DNA from: JANOYC01 sp031428675
GTDB lineage: Bacteria > Actinomycetota > Actinomycetes > Actinomycetales > Microbacteriaceae
Direction of reading: 5' to 3'
Length of the DNA stretch: 24,303 bases
NCBI GenBank assembly: GCA_031428675.1
Contig: JANOYC010000043.1
Span: 1-24,303, forward strand
Shown: positions 13,151 through 20,964 of the stretch, in pieces
Position numbering within the stretch: position 1 is the first letter of the stretch
Layout: each line of letters starts with the position of its first letter
Translations under genes and position numbers: made by a program
Notes under the pieces: model-generated
Told to the model about the DNA's origin: nothing
Seen by the model: only the letters and a program-made list of their open reading frames with translations
Database searches by the model: none

Positions 13151-14409
13151 CGGGCGAGATCTTCCGCGTCACGCGCGTGGGTGATCGCGCGCCGAGCTGC
13201 GTCGAGAGCCTCCACCGGGTCTGCCTCCGCCTCGGCGATAACCAGGTGCCGTTCCGCCTCGGCGAGTCGGGTTCGAGCTCCGAGCGAGCCTCGACCGCGC
13301 GCGATAAGTCCCTTGGACACTCCTATCTGGCTCCGGGCTGTCACCAATGCGCCTTCCAAAGCAGTGCGGGCGTGCCGAAGACGATCCTCCTGATTGCGTG
13401 CCGCCGCGAGGGTCGTGTCAAGATCGGCGACCGCGCGAGCCAATCGATCGAGACTTCGCACCGGGTCGGCGGGAACCTCCGTGCTGCCGACCGGCGGGAG
13501 AACCGCTCGCACCGCATCCATCGCCGCCGTGATCGCGGCACCGTGCGCGGGATCCGGGGAGTTGTCTCGTGCTGTCCGAGCTTCGGCCACGTCATGGCGT
13601 GCTAGCTCGCTGTGCTCGCGCCAGGCGGCCGCCGCGGCTCGAAGATCCCGTTCGATGGTCGAGGCGCTGTCGAGAGCGGCAGCGGCGCGATCCACTTGTT
13701 CTTCGGCGATGCGCACGTGACCGGCCACCGCGGGCACGGTGGACTGGTGGAGAGCTGTCTGGGCGGCATCCGTGAACACGATCGCGTCGGCGATCGCGGT
13801 CGCCGCCTCCTCGACACTCGATCGCGCGTCGTCGACCGGTGCGACGGTGAACTGTGCGCCGAGTGCCGACACCGCGTCGCGAGCGCGGAGGAGAGTGGCT
13901 TCGAGCGCGGCAATGCGGGTGCGAAGCTCGGCGATTCGCACCGGAGCTGCCACCTCGTCGCGGCGGCGCTCGTCAAAAATCGAGCGCTGTGCGGCGAGAC
14001 GTTCGCTGGCTCTCTGGCTGAGAGCGAGGATCTCCCTGTGCACTGCGGTCGACCGAGGGTGCGGTTCGCGAGCCTCGTCGAGTCCCTGTCGGAGCCGGAA
14101 CGCTGTCATCACGTCCGATCGCGCGCTAGCGAGGGCGTCGATGAACGGTCGCGCGGCATCGTCGCCGAACTGTGCGATCGCGTAGCCGACTTCCTGTTCT
14201 GCGCTCTCCAGAGCTTCGTCCGCGCGCAGAAGGGCGGCGCCCGCGCGCACCGCGAGAGCTTCCGCAGACGACGAACGACGATCGCGGCCGGTACGCACCC
14301 GCCGCACGATGATGGCCACCGAAATGATCGTCGCTATGGCGATGATCACCGCGAGGGTGAGACTGGCAGTTATGGCCGCGGACGTGAATCCATCAGCGCC
14401 GATGGTCAT
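13138..14409 (-). CDS. Single-pass membrane protein with a long Ala/Arg-rich coiled-coil cytoplasmic region
   Basis: 423 residues. A short N-terminus precedes one hydrophobic helix (ITASLTLAVIIAIATIISVA, about 13-33) and the basic stop-transfer VRRVRTGRDRR, so the bulk is predicted to be cytoplasmic. Residues 50-420 are almost entirely helical, with repeated Ala-rich heptads such as VRIAELRTRIAALEATLLRA, and end in an acidic/Ala segment. It resembles the C-terminal half of actinobacterial TPM-domain (Psb32/phosphatase-like) coiled-coil proteins, but has no TPM domain. A TATGAT -10-like box lies at 14439-14444 on this strand; no ribosome site is seen. It diverges from the DUF4011 giant with 105 bases between and overlaps the antiporter by 13 bases end to end. 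Function unknown; a scaffold role is possible. Confidence 0.7.
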   Translation of the reverse strand: MTIGADGFTSAAITASLTLAVIIAIATIISVAIIVRRVRTGRDRRSSSAEALAVRAGAALLRADEALESAEQEVGYAIAQFGDDAARPFIDALASARSDVMTAFRLRQGLDEAREPHPRSTAVHREILALSQRASERLAAQRSIFDERRRDEVAAPVRIAELRTRIAALEATLLRARDAVSALGAQFTVAPVDDARSSVEEAATAIADAIVFTDAAQTALHQSTVPAVAGHVRIAEEQVDRAAAALDSASTIERDLRAAAAAWREHSELARHDVAEARTARDNSPDPAHGAAITAAMDAVRAVLPPVGSTEVPADPVRSLDRLARAVADLDTTLAAARNQEDRLRHARTALEGALVTARSQIGVSKGLIARGRGSLGARTRLAEAERHLVIAEAEADPVEALDAARRAITHARDAEDLARYDG

Positions 14410-14514
14410 ATTCGGGCGCCCGTGGACTGCATGCGAGGATCATACGCCTTGGCGAACCGGCGAAACCCGCTCGATCTCCCCGGAATGCGGGCTTAACCGC
14501 CTTAAGGTTGCCGT
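14410..14514. promoter_or_regulatory. Divergent promoter region of the coiled-coil and DUF4011 genes
   Basis: On the plus strand TAAGGT at 14503-14508 ends 6 bases before the GTG at 14515, fitting a leaderless start. On the minus strand TATGAT is at 14439-14444. A small inverted repeat, CTTAA-N5-TTAAG at 14492-14506, overlaps the plus-strand -10 box and could be an operator. Confidence 0.5.
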
Positions 14515-17500
14515 GTGTGGCGTGCAGGCGAGATGGACGAAGACAGCGACGGCGAGTCGGCAGACGGACACGCCTTCGCGCCGCCACAGGTGACAGCGCC
14601 GCACACGCTCAGCCTGGGAGACCCTCAGCTGGAGGCAGGAAACGTGGCAGATCCAATCCGGTCCGGATGGCGGTCAGAACTGTCCAAAGTGGGCGGCCGC
14701 TCACCGCTGCTCCATTTCATTGACGCCCCGTGGTCGCACATCGAGTTATCGGCCCACCACCCGGGCGGACTCGCGCAGTTCATCACGGGCCGCACAACCA
14801 TGCTCTCGAGCCTCATCCGTGACGAGGTCGCGCTCAGACGAGCGAAGAAGGCGGCGGCGCTCGTAGCGGCAAAGGGGCTCGAACTCGCGACGGCACGCGG
14901 CATCGACGCCATTCACCTGGGCATTGGCATGGCCGAGTGGAATCACGACGACGAGAGCTTTCGTGCTCCGATCTTGCTGCGACCCTTGGCGATCCGGCGA
15001 CACGGCCGCGATTTCGAAGTCAAGCTGCGCGGTCACGCCTTCCTCAACCCCGAGCTGGCGAGAGCACTCGGGGAGCAGTTCGAACTGCACCTCGACGCGG
15101 ATGCATTCGTGGCGCTCACCAACGACGACGGCGCGTTCAAACCCAACCCGGTGATCGATCGCCTGCGTGGACTCACCAGCCACCTCGCCTGGTTCAATGT
15201 GGAGCCGAGACTGCTCATTGCCCCGTTTGCCGATGTTGCGACGAGTCTTGTCGCCGACGCCGCGAACCTTGAGCATCCTGTGCTGGATGCGCTAGCTGGC
15301 AACGCGTCGGCGCGCTGGAACGTCGAAGAAGCGCTCGCGGGCATCGACGGTCTCAGCTCTGACGAGCGGCCGCCACAGACGGACACTCTTCTGCTCGACG
15401 CGGACGCCGAGCAGGAAGCCGTGATCGCGCACATTGCGGCGGGCAATTCGGTCGTCGTGCGCACGCTACCGGGAACCGGCGGCACGCAGACGATCGTGAA
15501 TGCGATCGGTGCGCTGGTAGCCCAGAACAAGCGCGTGCTCGTGGTGGGCGCGCGCAGGGCGGCACTGCACGGCATCACTGATCGACTCGTCGACGTCGGC
15601 TTGCCCGGGCTCGCGGTGTCGCCGAGCACGCTCCGTCGCGACATCATCCGTTCCATCTCGCGAAGCGAAAAGGCGCGCAAGCCGCAGGTGGGCGATGTTG
15701 ACGACGCGCTTGTTCGCTTGCGCAAGGTGCTACTGGATTACCGGGGCGCCTTGTCGAAGCCCGACCCCGTTCTCGGCATCAGCGTCCTCGATTGCGTCAC
15801 GGAGCTCAGCCGATTGGCCTTGCTCCCGACCCCGCCCGCGACGACGGCGCGACTCAATCGCGATGCCGTGGAGTCGCTCGCCACGGGACGCCGTGAGGCG
15901 GCACGAGTGATGGTCGACGCCGCACGCCTCGGCGAATTCAAGTACGGGCCGGGAGACTCACCCTGGTACGGCGCCCAATTCGCGTCGGGCGAAGCAGCGG
16001 CCAGTGCCCACGACCTGGCGAAGCAACTGCACGACATCGACGTGCCGCGGTTGCTCGCACAGGGCGAGCGTCTGGTGGCCGCGACGACTCTCCGGCCGTA
16101 CGATTCCATCACCGAGCTCGGCGTCTACCTTCAGCTTCTGGTCGACGTGCGCGACACTCTCGATCGTTTTCTTCCCGCGGTGTTCGACCGCTCACTCAGC
16201 GAGCTCATCATCGCCACCGCACCGCGAGCGGTCTCGCGGGAGATGCCGCGAGCGAATCGCCGCCGCCTCAAGAAGCTTGCGCGCGAATACGTGAGGCCGG
16301 GCGTGCACGTCGGAGACATGCACGACTCGCTCATGCGCATCCAGCAACAGCGTATCCTGTGGCAGCGCTTTTCTACCGACAGCATTACGCCGGAAGTGCC
16401 CTTGGGTATCGCGGATGCTCGGAAGACGTTCGCCCGGGTCGCGCAAGGACTGGATGAACTCGACGCGCCGCTCGGAAACGTGACGCGCGAGAGCGAACTG
16501 ACGAACCTCCCCATCGCCCGCCTTCGCGACGTGCTCGCCGGTCTTGCGGAAGATTCCGATGTTCTGCACAACCTCCAGGAGCGCTCGGAACTCATGTCGA
16601 CGTTGCGTTCGCGCGGACTCGACTCGCTCATCTCCGATCTCGCCGTGCGCCACGTGCCCGAAGGGCGAGTGGAATCAGAACTCGAGCTCGCCTGGTGGCA
16701 GTCGGCGCTCGAATCCCTCCTCGCGGCCGATCGCGCGCTCTTAAACGCCAATACGACGGTGCTTGATCGGCTTGAAGCAGATTTCCGGCTCGTCGATGAG
16801 GCGCACGCAGCGGGAAGCGCGCAATTGCTGTCGTGGCAGGTCGCCGACACTTGGAAAGTCGAGCTCGTTGACTGGCCCGACGAGGCGCAGAAACTCAAGG
16901 CCCTCCTGGGGAATGACAGAGTCACGTCCGCATCGCTTCAGGCAGTCGCCCCGCACTTGTCTCGAACTGTCGCACCCGTCTGGCTTGCGTCGCCCTACGA
17001 GGTTCCGTCCATCGCCGACACGATCCCGTTCGACACGGTCATCCTCGTCGATGCTGGCGCGTCAACGGTGGCCGAGAATCTGGCTGCCATCCGCCGCGGT
17101 CGGCAGGTTGTCGCGTTCGGTGACCCGGTCACGCAGACCCCTGCACCGTTTGGCATTGCGATCGGCGGTCACCTCGCCGAGGGCGAGCCCTCGAGCTCAG
17201 ATCTCGATGCACTACACGAGGACTCGGCGCTCGCGAGGCTGTCGGAACTGTTGCCTACCCTTGTGCTCACGCGCAGCTACCGTGCGGGCGGCGAAGATCT
17301 GGCCGAATTCGTCAACCGCAGGTTCTACGGCGGCAAGATCGCATCGCTTCCGTGGGCTGGAACGTTCCTCGGACACAACAGCCTCACCCTCGACTATGTG
17401 AACAACGGGCACGGGATGCCCGATCCCGAAACCGGAGCCGTCGAAAGCGTTGACGCGGAGGTGAAGCGCGTTGTGGAGCTCGTGCTCGACCACGCAGAAC

Positions 17501-18456
17501 ATCGACCACACGAATCCCTGATGGTGATGACGGCGAGCCCTCGGCACGCGGTCCGCGTTGAGCAGGCGGTGTTGAACGCCGTCGCGTTGAAGCCCGCGCT
17601 CTCGGACTTCGTCATTGGCGACCGTGCAGAACCATTCGCCGTTGTTACCGTCGACCACGCCGTCGCGCAAAGCCGCGACAGGGTGATCTTCTCCATCGGG
17701 TTCGGTCGCACCCCGCACGGTCGGGTGCTCTCGAACTTCGGAATGCTCGGCGAGCCGGGCGGCGACCGTTTGCTCGCTGTGGCGATGACCAGGGCTCGAC
17801 GCTCGATGGTGATCGTCACGTGCGTCGAACCCGCAGACCTCGACGCGACGCGCATGAAGTTCGGCGCGGTGTCGCTCTCGGAGATCCTCGCCGAAGTCGG
17901 CGCGCGCACCGCTGTCGCAGCGGTATCGGACAACGGCGACCCGTTACTGGTCGACCTTGCACGGCGACTGTCTCAGCGCGGACTCCGCGTCGCACTCGGG
18001 CACCGCGGCAAGCTCGGTCTCGTGGTGGCGAATGGCGGCATTTGCGCCACCATCGAGACCGACAGCGTGCTCAACACGCAGACACTGCGCGAGTCGTTGC
18101 GCTTGCGCCCCGAGTTTTTGCGCCGCCTCGGCTGGCACTACGTGCGCGTGCACGCCTTCGAGTTGTTCAGCGATCCCGAGGCCGTCGCCACGAGGATCGC
18201 GGCCATGCTCGGCGTTGAACGTCCGTCGCACGTACCGTTGCCCGCACGGGCTGAACCCGAGTCATCTGAGGTGCCCGAAAAATCCGAGGAGTCGGAGGAA
18301 TCGGTGGAGTCCGCGGTATCGGAGGTGTCGCCAGCGACCGAACCGGTCGACGTTCAGTCGCCGTTCTCCATCCTTCGCGAAGCGGACAACGCACAGGCCC
18401 GGCCGCATCGCGGCGATTCCCCGACCGAGCCGATCGACATCGTCACCGTTGACTGA
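14515..18456 (+). CDS. Giant DUF4011/SF1-helicase-like protein with eroded ATPase motifs and C-terminal nuclease-like region
   Basis: 1313 residues. About 55-260 resemble DUF4011 (RGIDAIHLGIGMAEW, APILLRPLAI, ARALGEQFELHL). A superfamily 1 helicase-like core follows, but its motifs are altered: Walker A is PGTGGTQT at 319-326, with Gly323 where Lys is expected (PGTGKTQT); motif II is ILVDAGAS with D846 but Ala847 in place of Glu; motif III-like GDPVTQTP is at 869-876. The motif V region reads VDHAVAQSRDRVIFS instead of a clear Q-G-x-E, while motif VI AMTRARR (1090-1096) is intact. Residues about 1140-1235 resemble the MTES_1575-type nuclease-like domain that ends such proteins (LGWHYVRVHAFELFSDPEA). 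The tail, 1246-1290, is acidic. The GTG start follows TAAGGT by 6 bases; ATG 14533 is an alternative. It may be a structural or sensing ATPase homologue. Confidence 0.75.
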   Translation: MWRAGEMDEDSDGESADGHAFAPPQVTAPHTLSLGDPQLEAGNVADPIRSGWRSELSKVGGRSPLLHFIDAPWSHIELSAHHPGGLAQFITGRTTMLSSLIRDEVALRRAKKAAALVAAKGLELATARGIDAIHLGIGMAEWNHDDESFRAPILLRPLAIRRHGRDFEVKLRGHAFLNPELARALGEQFELHLDADAFVALTNDDGAFKPNPVIDRLRGLTSHLAWFNVEPRLLIAPFADVATSLVADAANLEHPVLDALAGNASARWNVEEALAGIDGLSSDERPPQTDTLLLDADAEQEAVIAHIAAGNSVVVRTLPGTGGTQTIVNAIGALVAQNKRVLVVGARRAALHGITDRLVDVGLPGLAVSPSTLRRDIIRSISRSEKARKPQVGDVDDALVRLRKVLLDYRGALSKPDPVLGISVLDCVTELSRLALLPTPPATTARLNRDAVESLATGRREAARVMVDAARLGEFKYGPGDSPWYGAQFASGEAAASAHDLAKQLHDIDVPRLLAQGERLVAATTLRPYDSITELGVYLQLLVDVRDTLDRFLPAVFDRSLSELIIATAPRAVSREMPRANRRRLKKLAREYVRPGVHVGDMHDSLMRIQQQRILWQRFSTDSITPEVPLGIADARKTFARVAQGLDELDAPLGNVTRESELTNLPIARLRDVLAGLAEDSDVLHNLQERSELMSTLRSRGLDSLISDLAVRHVPEGRVESELELAWWQSALESLLAADRALLNANTTVLDRLEADFRLVDEAHAAGSAQLLSWQVADTWKVELVDWPDEAQKLKALLGNDRVTSASLQAVAPHLSRTVAPVWLASPYEVPSIADTIPFDTVILVDAGASTVAENLAAIRRGRQVVAFGDPVTQTPAPFGIAIGGHLAEGEPSSSDLDALHEDSALARLSELLPTLVLTRSYRAGGEDLAEFVNRRFYGGKIASLPWAGTFLGHNSLTLDYVNNGHGMPDPETGAVESVDAEVKRVVELVLDHAEHRPHESLMVMTASPRHAVRVEQAVLNAVALKPALSDFVIGDRAEPFAVVTVDHAVAQSRDRVIFSIGFGRTPHGRVLSNFGMLGEPGGDRLLAVAMTRARRSMVIVTCVEPADLDATRMKFGAVSLSEILAEVGARTAVAAVSDNGDPLLVDLARRLSQRGLRVALGHRGKLGLVVANGGICATIETDSVLNTQTLRESLRLRPEFLRRLGWHYVRVHAFELFSDPEAVATRIAAMLGVERPSHVPLPARAEPESSEVPEKSEESEESVESAVSEVSPATEPVDVQSPFSILREADNAQARPHRGDSPTEPIDIVTVD

Positions 18457-18646
18457 TTCGATCGATCCGACAGCTCAGGTGCCATCTGATGCACGAGACT
18501 CGCTTGAGCGCGGGAGTCGGCCGCGGCGTCGGGTGCGAACGTCGCCGGTGGCGGGTTCTGACCCGGCGCCGCAATCAGAACCTGCGCGCCACACACTCGA
18601 CGAGAACGACGAACGGTTAAAAGCGGAGAAACCTCCGCATTATTAG
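18449..18646 (+). CDS. Small basic 65-aa protein ending in an ERLKAEKPPHY-type motif
   Basis: Reads from a TTG at 18449 that overlaps the last 8 bases of the DUF4011 gene: MTDSIDPTAQVPSD, then the basic stretch RGSRPRRRVRTSPVAG, then DENDERLKAEKPPHY before TAG. Small actinobacterial proteins ending in NDERL-(K/R)-x-(D/E)KPPH(W/Y) are, as I recall, a recurring conserved type, which is the main reason to call this a gene. There is no good ribosome site, so it would be made by translational coupling with the upstream gene. The GTG at 18479 is an alternative start. Predicted mostly disordered; function unknown. Confidence 0.55.
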   Translation: MTDSIDPTAQVPSDARDSLERGSRPRRRVRTSPVAGSDPAPQSEPARHTLDENDERLKAEKPPHY

Positions 18647-18651
18647 TTCTG

Positions 18652-19098
18652 CTACGACGCCGGATCAGCGGGGCGTCCGCCCGCCGGTGCGTTCGCCAGC
18701 AGATCCCGGATCTCGGTGAGCAGTTCGAGTTCGGTCGGCGGGGCATCCTGGACGACCTCTTCGCCGGCTTGCTTCTTGGCGAAGGCGAGCTTGCTGAGTC
18801 GGTTGATGGGCATCACGAGGGCGAAGTACACGACCACCGCAACAAGCAGGAATTGGATCACCGCGGCCAGCACCGCGCCGAACGCGAGCTGGGCGGGTTC
18901 ACCTCCCGAGACAGATGGAAGCTCCACGATGAAGGCCGACTTGAGGTCTTCCGCGTTAAACAGCGACCCGATGAGCGGGTTGAACAGAGAGTTGACCAGT
19001 GCGCTCACGATGCCGCTGAACGCCGCTCCGATGACAACGGCGACGGCGAGATCGATGACGTTGCCGCGGAGGACGAACTCCTTGAAACCTTTGAACAT
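18652..19098 (-). CDS. mscL: Large-conductance mechanosensitive channel MscL
   Basis: 148 residues. Starts MFKGFKEFVLRGNVIDLAVAVVIGAAF, the MscL signature (amphipathic start, then TM1 with GNVxDLAVxVxxGAAF). Periplasmic loop SLFNAEDLKSAFIVELPS, then TM2 (AVLAAVIQFLLVAVVVYFALV) and the cytoplasmic helix ELELLTEIRDLLA. The pore opens on membrane stretch to relieve osmotic shock. The ATG at 19098 is favoured over the GTG at 19104 because AAGGA lies 9 bases before it. Last gene of the leftward unit with FmdB-type and cyclo-ligase genes, 2 bases after the FmdB stop; a common actinobacterial arrangement. Confidence 0.95.
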   Translation of the reverse strand: MFKGFKEFVLRGNVIDLAVAVVIGAAFSGIVSALVNSLFNPLIGSLFNAEDLKSAFIVELPSVSGGEPAQLAFGAVLAAVIQFLLVAVVVYFALVMPINRLSKLAFAKKQAGEEVVQDAPPTELELLTEIRDLLANAPAGGRPADPAS

Positions 19099-19100
19099 GG

Positions 19101-19439
19101 TCACTTTTCCTTAGCCGTCGACGTGCTCGCTGGGGACGATGATGGGGCTGCGGCCGCCGAACTCGCCGAGGCAGGGGCCGACGTGGTCTGGTCTTTCTTC
19201 TCGGATTTTTTCTCCGACTTCTCTAACTTCTTCTCAGAGCTAGCGGCGGCCGAATTCGCGGCGGCACGGCTGTCGTTGCGGTAGAAGCCCGAACCGTTGA
19301 ACGAAACGCCTACGGCGTTGAAGAGTTTGCGCAGCGAGCCGCCGCAGCTGGGGCACTCGCTCAGTGAGTCGTCGGTGAACGCCTGCTGGATGTCGAAGGC
19401 CGTCGAGCAATCGCGGCAGCGGTAGGAATAGGTGGGCAC
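19101..19439 (-). CDS. FmdB-family zinc-ribbon protein
   Basis: 112 residues from a GTG start: MPTYSYRCRDCSTAFDIQQ, with CRDC and CPSCGG forming a zinc ribbon in the first 35 residues, then KLFNAVGVSFNGSGFYRND, the FmdB/CxxC_CxxC_SSSS family end. The remainder is a low-complexity tail of Lys/Glu (SEKKLEKSEKKSEKK) and Ala/Ser/Pro. AAGGA is 6 bases before the start. It lies between the folate cyclo-ligase and mscL in the usual actinobacterial order; the family is proposed to be regulatory but its role is not settled. Confidence 0.88.
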   Translation of the reverse strand: MPTYSYRCRDCSTAFDIQQAFTDDSLSECPSCGGSLRKLFNAVGVSFNGSGFYRNDSRAAANSAAASSEKKLEKSEKKSEKKDQTTSAPASASSAAAAPSSSPASTSTAKEK

Positions 19440-19448
19440 GGTTGGTCC

Positions 19449-20027
19449 TTAGAAGGCGATGGTGAAGCTCGGCGTGATCACGCCGTCGACTCGCTCGTCG
19501 TGAATCTCGCTCGGAACTGAGTCGATGAGCTCGGTGTCGAAAATGACAGCATAAACCGGCGGACGCTTCTGCATCGATCCCAAAGTCTTGTCGAAGTAGC
19601 CACGTCCCCAGCCCATGCGCATGCCGGTGCGATCGGCACAGGCCGCTGGCACAAGAATAAGGTCGACGTCTCCGACCGCTATCGGCCCGAGCAGTTCTGT
19701 CGTGGGCGACGGCATTCCGAGGTGATCCTCGTCTTCGTCGTTGCCGTCGAAGGGGGCCCAATCGAGCAATCCGTCGGCGCGCGACACCGGCACGAGAACG
19801 CGAATGTCGTGGGCGCAGGCCCAATCCAGAAATTCACGAGTGCCGGGCTCGTCGGGCGTCGACAGATACGCCGACAGGTAACGCGCGCCGAGTTGTTCGG
19901 TGATGTGGATGAGCTGAGCGGTGAGACCAGCTTGGTCGTCGACTCGCTCGGATTGACTGCGGTTTCGTCGTCGCTCGCGAATCTCCGCTCGCAAGGCACG
20001 CTTCTGGTGGCCGATGTCGTCGGTCAT
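19449..20027 (-). CDS. 5-formyltetrahydrofolate cyclo-ligase
   Basis: 192 residues. Converts 5-formyl-THF to 5,10-methenyl-THF using ATP, salvaging the folate storage form. Diagnostic parts are the basic N-terminal helix KRALRAEIRERRRNRS, the central LSTPDEPGTREFLDWA and VLVPVS, and the nucleotide-binding loop RMGWGRGYFDKTLGS near residues 130-146, with DLILVPAACADRTG before it. It starts at ATG 20027, which is 6 bases after a TAGGAT box and has no ribosome site, so its mRNA is probably leaderless. First gene of the leftward unit (then FmdB, mscL), divergent from galU across 40 bases. Confidence 0.93.
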   Translation of the reverse strand: MTDDIGHQKRALRAEIRERRRNRSQSERVDDQAGLTAQLIHITEQLGARYLSAYLSTPDEPGTREFLDWACAHDIRVLVPVSRADGLLDWAPFDGNDEDEDHLGMPSPTTELLGPIAVGDVDLILVPAACADRTGMRMGWGRGYFDKTLGSMQKRPPVYAVIFDTELIDSVPSEIHDERVDGVITPSFTIAF

Positions 20028-20067
20028 GGTGCCATCCTAAGAGTCGGCGACCGCTAGCCTTGAGTGC
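20028..20067. promoter_or_regulatory. 40-bp divergent intergenic region with two leaderless promoters
   Basis: Minus strand: TAGGAT (20039-20034), 6 bases, then the cyclo-ligase ATG. Plus strand: TAGCCT (20055-20060), 7 bases, then the galU ATG. Neither gene has a ribosome binding site. The -35 region of each would lie in the -10 region of the other, so the two polymerases should interfere. Confidence 0.6.
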
Positions 20068-20961
20068 ATGGCCTTCCATATCTCGAAAGCTGTAATACCC
20101 GCCGCCGGTCTAGGTACCCGATTCCTGCCGGCCACGAAGGCAATGCCCAAGGAGATGTTGCCCGTCGTAGACAAGCCCGCGATCCAATACGTGGTCGAGG
20201 AAGCTGTGTCCGCCGGACTTACCGATGTACTGATGATCACCGGGCGCAACAAGAACGCGCTGGAGAACCACTTCGACCGGGTTGGCGAGCTCGAAGCCAC
20301 CCTCCTGAAAAAGGGAGACACCGAGCGACTGCAGAAGGTCAATGCCTCGACAGAACTCGCCGACATGCACTACGTGCGCCAAGGCGATCCGAAGGGCCTC
20401 GGACACGCAGTGCTCCGCGCAAAGATGCACGTCGGGCGTGAGCCGTTCGCCGTGCTTCTCGGCGATGACCTCATCGATGCGCGTGATGTGCTGCTGTCCC
20501 GGATGATTGCCGAACAAGGGAAGAGGAATGCCACGATCGTGGCGCTCCTCGAAGTGCCGCCGGAGGCGGCGCACCTCTACGGCGTTGCGACCGTCGAGCC
20601 CACCGATGATGACGACGTCGTGAAGATCACGGGTCTGGTCGAGAAACCGGCGCCGGGCACCGCACCGTCGAACTACGCCGTCATCGGCCGGTATGTGCTG
20701 CGCCCAGAGATCTTCGACATCCTCGAGAACACTCCGCCCGGCAAGGGTGGCGAGATCCAACTGACGGATGCTCTTCAGGCGATGGCAACCGCCCCAGCGT
20801 GGATGGGCGGCGTCTATGGCGTCATCTTCCGCGGCCGGCGCTATGACACCGGCGACCGCGCGGACTACATCAAGGCCATCATCCAGTTGGCGCTCGATCG
20901 CGAAGACCTCGGGCTCGAACTCCGCCCGTGGATCAAGGAATTCGTCGCGGGCCTCGACTGA
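20068..20961 (+). CDS. galU: UTP-glucose-1-phosphate uridylyltransferase
   Basis: 297 residues. Makes UDP-glucose from UTP and glucose-1-phosphate for envelope polysaccharides and trehalose. The nucleotidyltransferase start VIPAAGLGTRFLPATKAMPK and EMLPVVDKPAIQYVVEEA (residues about 9-42) is diagnostic, as are FAVLLGDDLI with its Mg-binding Asp and the GVYGVIFRGRRYDTGD end region. It starts at ATG 20068, 7 bases after TAGCCT, without a ribosome site. It leads the rightward unit galU-rimJ-sepX-like; only 3 bases separate it from the acetyltransferase gene. Confidence 0.95.
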   Translation: MAFHISKAVIPAAGLGTRFLPATKAMPKEMLPVVDKPAIQYVVEEAVSAGLTDVLMITGRNKNALENHFDRVGELEATLLKKGDTERLQKVNASTELADMHYVRQGDPKGLGHAVLRAKMHVGREPFAVLLGDDLIDARDVLLSRMIAEQGKRNATIVALLEVPPEAAHLYGVATVEPTDDDDVVKITGLVEKPAPGTAPSNYAVIGRYVLRPEIFDILENTPPGKGGEIQLTDALQAMATAPAWMGGVYGVIFRGRRYDTGDRADYIKAIIQLALDREDLGLELRPWIKEFVAGLD

Positions 20962-20964
20962 CGC

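Noticed and set aside
14515..18456. Pseudogene call for the DUF4011 giant because of lost ATPase residues
   Set aside because: The frame is open for 1313 codons with normal codon use and several motifs kept, so loss of catalytic residues looks like a family property rather than decay.
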